DNA of 38,341 bases from a virus. Position 1 is the first letter of the stretch, and each line of letters opens with the position of its first letter. Below the pieces are notes generated by a model that ran no database searches, was not told the DNA's origin, and saw only the letters and a list, made by a program, of their open reading frames with translations. Positions 11,658-19,944 of the stretch are shown here, piece after piece. Location of the stretch: IMG/VR virus record IMGVR_UViG_3300024520_000211, positions 1 through 38,341 of that record; one strand, given 5' to 3'. A program made the position numbers and the translations under genes.

Positions 11658-12498
11658 CTTGTTCTCCTGTATATTCAAATATGAATCCGCTATTTAGCAT
11701 AGCCGATACTAGGTTGTCTGCGGCTCTTAGCTTATTATGTATTGGACGGCAGTCTGTCCTGATATTGTCCATATACAGGAACTTGCCGGGGCAGACCTTC
11801 ATGGGGTCGTTAGAGGCGTAGGCAAGCTCAGTGTGACCCATGATATCAAATCTCCCTAGAAAAGCAGTGAGGATGGCACAGAGGGATCGTACGGCCTCCT
11901 TTTGATAGGGGGTTGGGTGGTCAATACTGAAGTCACCTCGAACAGCCACGGCGATGCTTCGTGAGTTCCATCGACGTGCGTGGACACCACATTCATTTAG
12001 GGGCATACACTGAAATATCTTGTCAAAGTCTACCACTATATGGTAGGGGTTTTCCCCACCTGTACCACCAAGGCTACGGTGGGATTGAAACCAATTACTA
12101 ACATGGAGTCCAAAATGATGTTTACTATTGTCTCTTGCTTGTTCGCTGCCGCAGTATTCGCACTCGTTGTCAGCGCACTCTAGCTCCGGGCCGATGCGGT
12201 GGATGATGACATTTTCGGGTTTGATAAGTTTTTTATATTTTATGTCTTGAGCTTCGCTCGTTACATCAATTATATCTACACCCAAATCATCCACCACATC
12301 ACCATTCCATTGATACTCCGGCAATAGCACGAAGCTCCTTTTCTTTATCGCTATAGGTTCCAAAGAGATTGGCGAACAACTGTAGGCGTGCAGAAGCCTT
12401 GTATCGGTTTTTGACACCTCCCTCAAGACTTCTACCATCAGTCGTGCCATAAAAAGAAGTACATCCCGTACCCACCTTGAGAGCCTTGGCTTCTTCAA
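11644..12498 (-). CDS. Endolysin: N-acetylmuramoyl-L-alanine amidase
   Basis: An Amidase_2/PGRP-type lysin that cuts the amide between muramic acid and the stem peptide. Zinc ligands appear as H100 (NVIIHR), H222 (GHTE) and C236 (VCPGK); the fold signature HARRWNSRSIAVAVRGDF lies at 173-190. The start is uncertain: TTG 12498 after AGAGAAGAGA, or ATG 12450. The first 95 residues are not part of the usual amidase and hold no clear signal peptide. An insert with C108, C113 and C116 precedes the core. It follows the holin gene by 9 nt. Confidence 0.88.
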   Translation of the reverse strand: MKKPRLSRWVRDVLLFMARLMVEVLREVSKTDTRLLHAYSCSPISLEPIAIKKRSFVLLPEYQWNGDVVDDLGVDIIDVTSEAQDIKYKKLIKPENVIIHRIGPELECADNECEYCGSEQARDNSKHHFGLHVSNWFQSHRSLGGTGGENPYHIVVDFDKIFQCMPLNECGVHARRWNSRSIAVAVRGDFSIDHPTPYQKEAVRSLCAILTAFLGRFDIMGHTELAYASNDPMKVCPGKFLYMDNIRTDCRPIHNKLRAADNLVSAMLNSGFIFEYTGEQDGVN

Positions 12499-12507
12499 TC
12501 TCTTCTC

Positions 12508-12795
12508 TTACTTTTTTTCAAGTTTCGATGCTGCCTCCATGGCCCTCATCTTTATCCGGTCAGACTCAAGTTTGATGTGCTTCCCCTTGAGATGCGCCCT
12601 GCATACGTTGTACCCTAGTGCAGATAAAACGGAACCCAACACACCGATCAAAGCCAAGAGGGTTCCGTTCTCTATCATCCCCGATCCCTGAACTGCCTCC
12701 ACTAGGGCAGCGAGAGTCGGTAGAGCGATACTTGCAGCCATGGCCGCTAGGGTATGCTTGTTCTCCGTAGTATGTTTTCCCTCTTTCACGTACAT
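12508..12795 (-). CDS. Probable holin, 95 aa, two membrane segments
   Basis: Two hydrophobic segments are visible, about residues 17-36 (AAMAASIALPTLAALVEAV) and 43-62 (GTLLALIGVLGSVLSALGYN). A short basic N-terminus precedes them and a charged Lys/Arg/Glu tail (65-95) follows. This is the layout of a class II holin with both ends in the cytoplasm. It sits directly upstream of the amidase gene, the classical holin-endolysin order. Confidence 0.75.
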   Translation of the reverse strand: MYVKEGKHTTENKHTLAAMAASIALPTLAALVEAVQGSGMIENGTLLALIGVLGSVLSALGYNVCRAHLKGKHIKLESDRIKMRAMEAASKLEKK

Positions 12796-12798
12796 TTT

Positions 12799-13149
12799 CT
12801 ATACACCCATTTGGTTGAGAACGTCAATATCTAAAGTTGTAGCCACGCCCACCCCAAATTGACTGCGTATAACGAAGTCCTTCATGGGTTGACCGGGGGT
12901 AACGGTGAAGCTTTGTGACCCTATCACTAGGGGTGCAGCCGCAGGAACTGTGGTGAGAGCCGCGCTCAGGGTTCCATCAGGGTTGGTAAAGTGGATAGTC
13001 AGGTTAGCTGTACTAACGGCAGTAGAGGATATATTTACCCTCACCCCATTGTTGCCTCCTTTGAGAGTTCCACTAAACAGTGTTGCTGCAGCGCCTGTTC
13101 CAACCATTTGATTGTTTTGCTGTTGCCTTATAAAAGCATTACTAGCCAT
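12799..13149 (-). CDS. Small beta-rich protein, possibly virion decoration, 116 aa
   Basis: Thr, Val, Ala and Gly rich, without cysteine. The pattern of alternating hydrophobics (VRVNISSTAVSTANLTIHF, AAPLVIGSQSFTVTPGQ) suggests an immunoglobulin-like or jelly-roll beta fold. Composition resembles the decoration-like proteins at 28649-29419. It is wedged between the membrane/coiled-coil gene and the holin. A fibre tip, decoration or adhesion protein is likely; no family recognised. Confidence 0.6.
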   Translation of the reverse strand: MASNAFIRQQQNNQMVGTGAAATLFSGTLKGGNNGVRVNISSTAVSTANLTIHFTNPDGTLSAALTTVPAAAPLVIGSQSFTVTPGQPMKDFVIRSQFGVGVATTLDIDVLNQMGV

Positions 13150-13150
13150 T

Positions 13151-13420
13151 TTATTTTCTCCTTAGAAGGTGTTTTAAGATAGTCTTTATGTTCTCGTTCA
13201 TTTCATGTTGTAGCACCTCAACTCTATCGAGTCGAGTCGAAGTATCCTGAAGGTCACCCCTCACCTTGAGGAACTCCTGCTTTGCCTCTGCCTTGGAAAC
13301 AAACTTGTACGAAGTGCTGCACGGCCCCATGTTGCCGCTAAAGATAGCGATGGCACTCACTGCCGCCACAATCTTTCCTGTCTGACGTAGGCGCTCTGTT
13401 AACGGATTGAAGTCTGCCAT
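13151..13420 (-). CDS. Membrane-anchored coiled-coil protein, 89 aa (spanin-like?)
   Basis: The start at 13420 lies 2 nt after the stop of the giant ejection gene; a longer frame from 13468 would overlap it. One hydrophobic segment (about residues 16-29, KIVAAVSAIAIFSG) is followed by a coiled coil (42-89, VSKAEAKQEFLKVRGDL onward). N-terminal anchor plus periplasmic coiled coil is the plan of an inner-membrane spanin, and the holin and endolysin follow. A holin accessory protein is the alternative. No obvious outer-membrane partner is encoded beside it. Confidence 0.55.
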   Translation of the reverse strand: MADFNPLTERLRQTGKIVAAVSAIAIFSGNMGPCSTSYKFVSKAEAKQEFLKVRGDLQDTSTRLDRVEVLQHEMNENIKTILKHLLRRK

Positions 13421-13422
13421 TC

Positions 13423-16400
13423 CTACACCATTCCCAACGTCATTTCGGGTCGGGCGCGTACGCCCCACTCGTCCCGCTGCACCCCTTTTTCCAATGGAGT
13501 CTCTGTGCGACTCGCTATGCCAAGAGGCTTGTTGCCCATGGATGGCTCCTGATCGTCAGGGGCATAGACTACTGCCTGTATACCATTGGTCAAATCCGCA
13601 GTGGGTACTGACCCTAAATTCATATCCGTTATCTTCGCCATCACAAGTTGTTTTTGATAGGGTATCATATGACCGTACCTTTGCCCAATGTCTGCTACAG
13701 CTTCCTTGAACTCTATTGCCGACTTGGGTCTTAAGTTGTTGAATACTTCCATGGAGAAGTTATCCAAGGTTCCATCTAAGAACCTATCATATATGGATGC
13801 CTTCGTATTTGCTAATACATTCAGCGCTAATTCTAGTCTGTCTATCTCTTCCATTGTTGGTTCAGGATTTCCCTGCATATCGTATCTCTTGGTGAGTATG
13901 CTGCCAAGGTATTCCAATTCCTTCTGTGCGTTGAGCTTGATGTGTTCAGCCAAGGGTGCGTCCCACATGGCTATTGGCTCATATGCTGCAGTCAGGATGT
14001 TGTCGGTATCGAGGGGGCGCTTAACTGCTGCACTTATCTCCCTTGCTCTTTTCCAATATGCATCTCTTCGACTGTCACCTGCTCGATCTCCTTCTCTGTT
14101 CACTGCCAACACATCCATTGGGGTGAAGAGTGCGCTCGTGGGCTGAGGCTCCTTGGGTTCCTTGCGCGGTCTTCCCGGCCCTCTCTTCGGTTCCTCTTCC
14201 GGTGGCCTGTCCTTATGCACCTGAGCCTCTGCAGAGAAGCGAAGGTACACGCTTCCGGGCGGCACACCTAGTCCCTCGACAAACTTTACAGACGTATCCT
14301 TCACCAACTTTCTTCCTGAGTTGATGCCCTTGGTCATCTCACTGTTTACATTGTCTGCCCATTTGGTCATCTTGTTTAATTCGTAGACGTATTTAGACCT
14401 AACCTTTTGGGGTAGGCTGTGAGCATTCAGAAAATTATCTGCCCCTGCTTTTGCCGCCATAAGGCCTAGCCTTCCCGGCCCCGATATCCCTAATCGCTTC
14501 CCCATAATCTGTATGGGCCAACTCCACAGATCCCTCAATCCCTGCTTCTTGGCTGATGCCTTACTTGTGGAATTAATGATTGTTTCTAGGACATGGAACG
14601 TGCGGTTGCCGTCTACAAAGGCCGCCATCACCCCGTCACCCGCCACCTCACCCATAGACCACCTTGCGGTACTCTGTATCTTTCTCTCTAATTCAGATCT
14701 TATTAACTTGAAAGCTTCGTTGTTTACCTTGTTGAGGGTTTCTCTGTCACTAACCGTATGCCCATAGGTAAGCGCTCCTAGATCAGAGGTTATCGTTTGA
14801 GCCTCAGTGAATGTTGTGTTGTCTCCGTTTCGCCGCCAATCATTAGCTATCTTCTCTGCGTGTTCTATTTCTGCCTTGCCATCTTTTTTGAATCTTGATT
14901 CACTATATGGAGTGTCGGCTGTTGGTGCAGGGGCATTCTCCCTTGCCCATCTGCGTTTAATGCTAAGAAGAAGGTCATCAGCAGTTTGGTTAAATTCCAC
15001 AGACTTGGAACCCGGATGTCGCTTTTCCGGTATTATGTCATAAGAAAGTCGTTCTACGTCTTCCTTAGCTGCCGCGATCTCTCCATCAAGAAGTTCAGAT
15101 TGCGTCTTTGCCTTTTCCCCACCTCTTCTTTCACTCTGACCCAACTCAGTTTTTTTCTGAGTAAGCTTGGACGCAGCCAACTTCTTAGCCCTGTCGTTGC
15201 TATACCTCTTACCCCCTACCACTTTAATCCTACCCCTCCTCGCGGTTCCCGAATCGTGGGCCACTCTCCCTGCACCCTCTCCTCCTAACTCGTCATAGGT
15301 TAAACCTGTCTTTGAAAGCTCTTCTTGACTAAGATCGAAATTATCAAGCTCATCAAGTACCTCCTGTTGGGTAGCATCTCCGCTCTTCATTTTGTTTATT
15401 TTATTTTCGAGTTGTATTTTTTGCTCTTCGGCTATTCTCCTCCTCATAACCGATGCCTCATCTTTGCCCTGAGCCAAATTCTTTTTCTGCTGCTCAAGGT
15501 CAACCACTCTTTGTATTTTGCTATCAAGGTCTACGTGATGTTCCTTCGATAGCACCTCCTCAGCCTCATCTGTTAATGAGTTCTTTCCACGTTCAGCTTC
15601 AAACCTTGCTGAGTTATCTAAGTCGCTTTGTGCTTGGTTCCTGTTTTTTAAAGCCTTCTTCTGCACCATATTCATACGGGCAATTAGGTCTTCAGGCTTG
15701 TCAAAAGCCTGAATCATAGGCCCATCAAGTCCGTGATCTCTACCAAACTGTGCATCGTTTAACATGAAATGAAGATTTTCCGAAAAGTCTGTATCCCCTC
15801 GCTTACTTTTCAATAATTTGCTTAGCTTCCGGTTATCAATCTTGCCGCCAACTGTTGCTGCACGAAGTATATCCACTGTATATTTTTCACGAGGAGACAT
15901 TCCCACGGTCTTGAGTACAGTATTAGACATACCCTCCTGTGCCTTCGACATCTGACCGGACAAGTCGATGCCGCCCTTAGGGAGCAGGGGAACAACCTTA
16001 GTTAAAGGGCCTACTCCGGGAACTTTTCTTAGTTTCTCTTGTATGAATCGGCCCCCTGCAGTTGTAGACAATACAAGTCCCCATAGCCCCACATCGTATA
16101 AGGCACCGTCCATGACATGGTTCATAAAGTTTTCAGCAGAGTGTTCAACGTCACCGACTATTTTCTTTGTCTCATAGGCACCAACGCTGTACAACGCGCC
16201 TGTCGTAGCAGAGTAAGCCGCTCCTTTTGCCGTAGCTGTAGCAAAGGTTCCACCGTTCTTCAACAACATATTGACTATTGATACGGCAGCAGTCGGAGAG
16301 ATGTTGAGCGCGGCGATTTTGCCTCCGGTGGTAAGTGGCTTGGCTACTTTAAGTGTGGCCTGTGCAACCTTGGCTGACCCCGTTGCAAGCTTATGCACTC

Positions 16401-17178
16401 CCATCATTTGCCAATTCAGGATATTAAAAGCTCCTTTGGCACCCCTCGCGGCGGCTATGACATATTGGTTTCGGGCCATCATTTTTATAAAATCCGGGCC
16501 ACCCTTGGTCACCCACTTGGGAAGGTGTTTTAGTCCTGCGTAGCCAAGTGCCGTTACTGCAGCGACAGGGGCTGCAGTTGACCCTGCAAGGGCCGCTGCC
16601 CCCATCAACCCAAGACCAACACCTAATTGAGTTAATGGAATGCCATACTCCCACATTTCGACTTCGGCTTTGCGATTCTCTCGAAGCCATGTCACCACCC
16701 CACTCAACCCCTGCGTTTCAGCCGCAGCCTCTGTTCCAATCGGCATAAGACCCTTGGTCATACCCAATATCCTTGCCATAGAGTCTGTGTCTATACCATG
16801 AATATGTTCATACGCCTCACCTACAAGCTTCTGTTGCTTTTGGTGCAGAGCGGAGGCAGTCTGCTCTTTGGTTGCAAAAGAGTTTCCGTAGAAATTCTGT
16901 TCTCCCAACTTTTTATTTATGTACCCACCGGACATGGGAGATATGGTTTTATTGTTTTTGTCGAACATCAAATATTCGGTAAGTGCGTCTGCGCCATAGA
17001 GAGGCACACCACGGATATCTGTTTTCAGAAGAGCTTCGTTCGCCTCTTTTGCGGTTGGAAACGAAACGAGTTTCCCTGACTTCGCATTCATAAGACTTAT
17101 AGACTTGTCTTTCGCGGGTTGCGGATAAGGAAGTTCTTCCCCTGACTCCGGGTCTATAGCATATATTTTATTAGGCAT
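13423..17178 (-). CDS. Giant ejection (internal virion) protein, gp16-like, 1251 aa
   Basis: Third of three genes that match T7 gp14-gp15-gp16 in order and rising size (T7 gp16 is 1318 aa). A long Gly/Ala-rich hydrophobic stretch (about 180-216) could insert in the membrane during DNA ejection. The middle (about 500-700) is coiled coil and charged. An AT-hook-like GPGRPRKEPKEP lies near residues 1000-1012. I see no transglycosylase motif at the N-terminus, unlike T7 gp16. It would form part of the conduit that carries DNA across the periplasm. Confidence 0.7.
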   Translation of the reverse strand: MPNKIYAIDPESGEELPYPQPAKDKSISLMNAKSGKLVSFPTAKEANEALLKTDIRGVPLYGADALTEYLMFDKNNKTISPMSGGYINKKLGEQNFYGNSFATKEQTASALHQKQQKLVGEAYEHIHGIDTDSMARILGMTKGLMPIGTEAAAETQGLSGVVTWLRENRKAEVEMWEYGIPLTQLGVGLGLMGAAALAGSTAAPVAAVTALGYAGLKHLPKWVTKGGPDFIKMMARNQYVIAAARGAKGAFNILNWQMMGVHKLATGSAKVAQATLKVAKPLTTGGKIAALNISPTAAVSIVNMLLKNGGTFATATAKGAAYSATTGALYSVGAYETKKIVGDVEHSAENFMNHVMDGALYDVGLWGLVLSTTAGGRFIQEKLRKVPGVGPLTKVVPLLPKGGIDLSGQMSKAQEGMSNTVLKTVGMSPREKYTVDILRAATVGGKIDNRKLSKLLKSKRGDTDFSENLHFMLNDAQFGRDHGLDGPMIQAFDKPEDLIARMNMVQKKALKNRNQAQSDLDNSARFEAERGKNSLTDEAEEVLSKEHHVDLDSKIQRVVDLEQQKKNLAQGKDEASVMRRRIAEEQKIQLENKINKMKSGDATQQEVLDELDNFDLSQEELSKTGLTYDELGGEGAGRVAHDSGTARRGRIKVVGGKRYSNDRAKKLAASKLTQKKTELGQSERRGGEKAKTQSELLDGEIAAAKEDVERLSYDIIPEKRHPGSKSVEFNQTADDLLLSIKRRWARENAPAPTADTPYSESRFKKDGKAEIEHAEKIANDWRRNGDNTTFTEAQTITSDLGALTYGHTVSDRETLNKVNNEAFKLIRSELERKIQSTARWSMGEVAGDGVMAAFVDGNRTFHVLETIINSTSKASAKKQGLRDLWSWPIQIMGKRLGISGPGRLGLMAAKAGADNFLNAHSLPQKVRSKYVYELNKMTKWADNVNSEMTKGINSGRKLVKDTSVKFVEGLGVPPGSVYLRFSAEAQVHKDRPPEEEPKRGPGRPRKEPKEPQPTSALFTPMDVLAVNREGDRAGDSRRDAYWKRAREISAAVKRPLDTDNILTAAYEPIAMWDAPLAEHIKLNAQKELEYLGSILTKRYDMQGNPEPTMEEIDRLELALNVLANTKASIYDRFLDGTLDNFSMEVFNNLRPKSAIEFKEAVADIGQRYGHMIPYQKQLVMAKITDMNLGSVPTADLTNGIQAVVYAPDDQEPSMGNKPLGIASRTETPLEKGVQRDEWGVRARPEMTLGMV

Positions 17179-17202
17179 GATTTATACTTACTCCTAATAT
17201 GA

Positions 17203-19182
17203 TTATTCAAATGGATTAAAGGCATCCACCACGGTACCTACTGCAGATTTTATACCTTCTATTGCCCCAACATCCTGTAGGTACAGTTCTCCATCCTTGC
17301 CACCCAACCTGTCAAACTCTTCCGGCATGGTAAATCTCAGATATTCCTGACCAACGGTTGATTGACTGATAGGAGGATATAGTTGGTTAATCTCCTCTAA
17401 TTCCAAATCGGTGAGCAGCGCACCTTCTGCGCGACTCGCTTTATTCACAATTGACCTGTTATATCTTTTGCGTATGCTGTCATAAATAAAAGGGCTAAGT
17501 AGAGTGGGAGATCCACTATGTGCAAGTAGCCATTTCTGATGTGCATTCAGGGCTAGTGAACCCTCTCCTGAATAAACCGATCGCTGATTCGCTGCGCCCA
17601 TTAACCCACCTAGTATCTCCACATTCGTGTTTATCGTTCGCGCTACCTGTTCGGCAAATGCTCTAGGACTAGTAAATGCTTTTGCAATCCTATTGAATGT
17701 TTTCTCAAAGTCTTTCTCAGTTATTCTTCCACCACCCTGCTCCGCTTTTGCTATGGCAAATGCTCGTGCTTCAAGTTCCCCTTTGAGCATTGCTTTTTTA
17801 GCTCTTACATATGCTGCGTTAGCATTCTTTTCACCTCCCAATATTTGTCTCATTTGACTAAATATAGGGTGTATTGCACCGAATCCCTGAATCGTCCATA
17901 AATTCCATATTTTGTCCCTCTCCTCTTTCGGAGTTTCTGCCAATACTATGTCAATAAAAGTCTCGAAGGTTTTGTTAACAGCAGCAATGTTAGTTATAGC
18001 TGCATCATATATTTTAATAGTATCTTTGCTTGGAGGGTTCTCAGTTGGGTCATCCAATCGCATATCCCGGCTCTCCTGAGCGGCAGTCTTGGTCAGTCTC
18101 TTCTCAAGCCTCTCTTGCTCTGCTATGATGGATAGGTCTCTCTCCACTACACTCTGTGCCTCATCGTTTTCTATTCTTGCTTGAGAGTCTTGAAGGACAT
18201 TCTGTGCGGTCTGAAGCTGTTCCGCTGACATATTAACCGAATACTTTTCGTTTATAATTTCTAAAGCATTCCCGATATCATCTAAAAACATTTGTTTTTG
18301 CTGATAGATATCTTCCATTTGATCTTGGGTCACATCGAGAATGTTCTTAAACAGAATTTCTTCTTCCGATAGTTCCTGATTCAGCATACTGTACTCAGTC
18401 TGATTTTGTCTGACCATAGCGTCTACTTTGTCGTTCATGTATTTTACTGCTTCGTTCTCTCCACCGAATAAGCTTTGTCTTATTGCTCCAACAAATGCAG
18501 CAGCAATACCAAAGCTACTTGAGAATACTGTTTTATAGGGATTTCTTGTTTGGAATGCAAGCATAGCTTGTCTGATTTGTCCTTGCTTCACTTGGAATGT
18601 GGCCTTGGCATCCTCCCTGATGACCTCTTTTGTTGCTTCCAAATCCTTAAATTGTTTCATTCTAGAATTTTTTGTTTCAAGTATTTTTACTTTTTCCTTA
18701 TTTTTAGCCACTTCATTCTTAACACTTCTTTCTATGTGCGCTTTCTCACGGTTATACAAAATTTTAGCTTGTTCCGATTCAAAGTTCAAATCCTTCTGTC
18801 TTTTTTTAAATTCTAAATCAGCTTTTAAAGTAGAAGATATCTCTCCTGTTTCTTCTGCACTCTTAGCTCTTGATTCCCTTGACTCCTCAGCGGTCAATGG
18901 AGGGTTGGCTCCCCCCATGCTCAATGCCGTTTCTATTGCACTTGCAGGTGTTGCCGCACTTTGGGTTTCTCCGGTTCCTAGCCTTTTGGTTTTTGTCGGT
19001 GTGGCAGCTTGTTGCTTGCGAATCAATGCCGAATTCCACAATTCTACATATTTGTAATCCTTCTCAGTCTCTGCTGACTCCGTTAACAGCGAAACTCCCT
19101 CGCGCAACTCTTCAACACTACGGGTATTGATGAGTTGCTGCATCGCTTGGAGATTCTCTTTTGTAATTGCAGTATCTGCCAT
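17203..19182 (-). CDS. Ejection (internal virion) protein, gp15-like, 659 aa
   Basis: Mostly helical with long coiled coils (about 100-380), very rich in Glu, Lys, Gln and Ala, no cysteine seen, and no catalytic motif. Position between the small and giant ejection genes and its size fit the T7 gp15 role (747 aa), a helical tube segment in the periplasm. ATG follows GGAGAATAC. Sequence similarity to T7 itself is not evident to me; the assignment rests on order and composition. Confidence 0.65.
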   Translation of the reverse strand: MADTAITKENLQAMQQLINTRSVEELREGVSLLTESAETEKDYKYVELWNSALIRKQQAATPTKTKRLGTGETQSAATPASAIETALSMGGANPPLTAEESRESRAKSAEETGEISSTLKADLEFKKRQKDLNFESEQAKILYNREKAHIERSVKNEVAKNKEKVKILETKNSRMKQFKDLEATKEVIREDAKATFQVKQGQIRQAMLAFQTRNPYKTVFSSSFGIAAAFVGAIRQSLFGGENEAVKYMNDKVDAMVRQNQTEYSMLNQELSEEEILFKNILDVTQDQMEDIYQQKQMFLDDIGNALEIINEKYSVNMSAEQLQTAQNVLQDSQARIENDEAQSVVERDLSIIAEQERLEKRLTKTAAQESRDMRLDDPTENPPSKDTIKIYDAAITNIAAVNKTFETFIDIVLAETPKEERDKIWNLWTIQGFGAIHPIFSQMRQILGGEKNANAAYVRAKKAMLKGELEARAFAIAKAEQGGGRITEKDFEKTFNRIAKAFTSPRAFAEQVARTINTNVEILGGLMGAANQRSVYSGEGSLALNAHQKWLLAHSGSPTLLSPFIYDSIRKRYNRSIVNKASRAEGALLTDLELEEINQLYPPISQSTVGQEYLRFTMPEEFDRLGGKDGELYLQDVGAIEGIKSAVGTVVDAFNPFE

Positions 19183-19191
19183 TGTATTCTC

Positions 19192-19935
19192 CTACCGTCG
19201 TCGGTACCTGTTACTTAGGCCACCGCTGATCTCATGATTGTCATTGTCGTCCCGAAACCCATTTCGTTGATTGCCGTATGGACTTAATTCAAGGTTAAGG
19301 GCTGCGCCTCCCGCTCCTCCCTCCTGATTGTATGCACTAGCGTTGAATGACTGATTTTCAAGGTACTTTGTTAGTGCGCTTCCTGCTCCACCGACTCCAC
19401 CTCCTGCTGCAAATGATAATCCCATCTGTGCAATATCCATAAGAAGCTTGGTGATTTGCTGCTTCTCTATCCTCGCTGCCTTGGCGAGTTCGTAATTATC
19501 TTCTTTTAATGCCCTAACTTCTTTCGCCTTCACCTTTCTTAATTCCATTTGAAGAACAGCCATCTGTTGATTTCCACCGATATTAAATTTGGAAAGAGTC
19601 TGACCCGTGATTCTAGATTGTTCAGCCGCAGTGTTTCCGCGACTCTTCATTTGTCTGTACATATTGGCCTGTTGATTTGCCATGGCTATCGATGCTGCTG
19701 CAATGTTGGGGTCTTTCCACGGCTCCATTCTGATTTCTTCAGCTTCGGCTAGTTGCCTGTCAGTCTCAGCCTCTACATCGAGCCTTGCTGCTTTTTCATC
19801 ATCGGATTCAACGAATCCCATAGCCTGACCCGCCTGTCTTAACTCAGGAAGAGGGTCAAGAAACTCCTCTGCCTTACCTATAAGCTTACCAAGGAAACCC
19901 TTTTCTTCTTCCTTTTTCTTTTTCTTTTTTGCCAT
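19192..19935 (-). CDS. Ejection (internal virion) protein, gp14-like, 247 aa
   Basis: Opens with a Lys-rich run, then a helical body with ANQQANMYRQ and AAEQSRITGQTLSKF, a form common in phage internal core proteins of this place. A Gly-rich hydrophobic stretch follows (about 170-187, MGLSFAAGGGVGGAGSALT), perhaps membrane-active. T7 gp14 is 196 aa and inserts in the outer membrane. It is encoded between the nozzle and the other ejection proteins as in T7-type genomes. Confidence 0.7.
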   Translation of the reverse strand: MAKKKKKKEEEKGFLGKLIGKAEEFLDPLPELRQAGQAMGFVESDDEKAARLDVEAETDRQLAEAEEIRMEPWKDPNIAAASIAMANQQANMYRQMKSRGNTAAEQSRITGQTLSKFNIGGNQQMAVLQMELRKVKAKEVRALKEDNYELAKAARIEKQQITKLLMDIAQMGLSFAAGGGVGGAGSALTKYLENQSFNASAYNQEGGAGGAALNLELSPYGNQRNGFRDDNDNHEISGGLSNRYRRR

Positions 19936-19944
19936 AGTCTTCTC

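Noticed and set aside
13688-19130. Several + strand frames of 85-152 codons under the ejection-protein genes
   Set aside because: They lie antisense to long, compositionally normal coding genes, have low-complexity Ser/Leu/Phe-rich translations, and lack ribosome sites.
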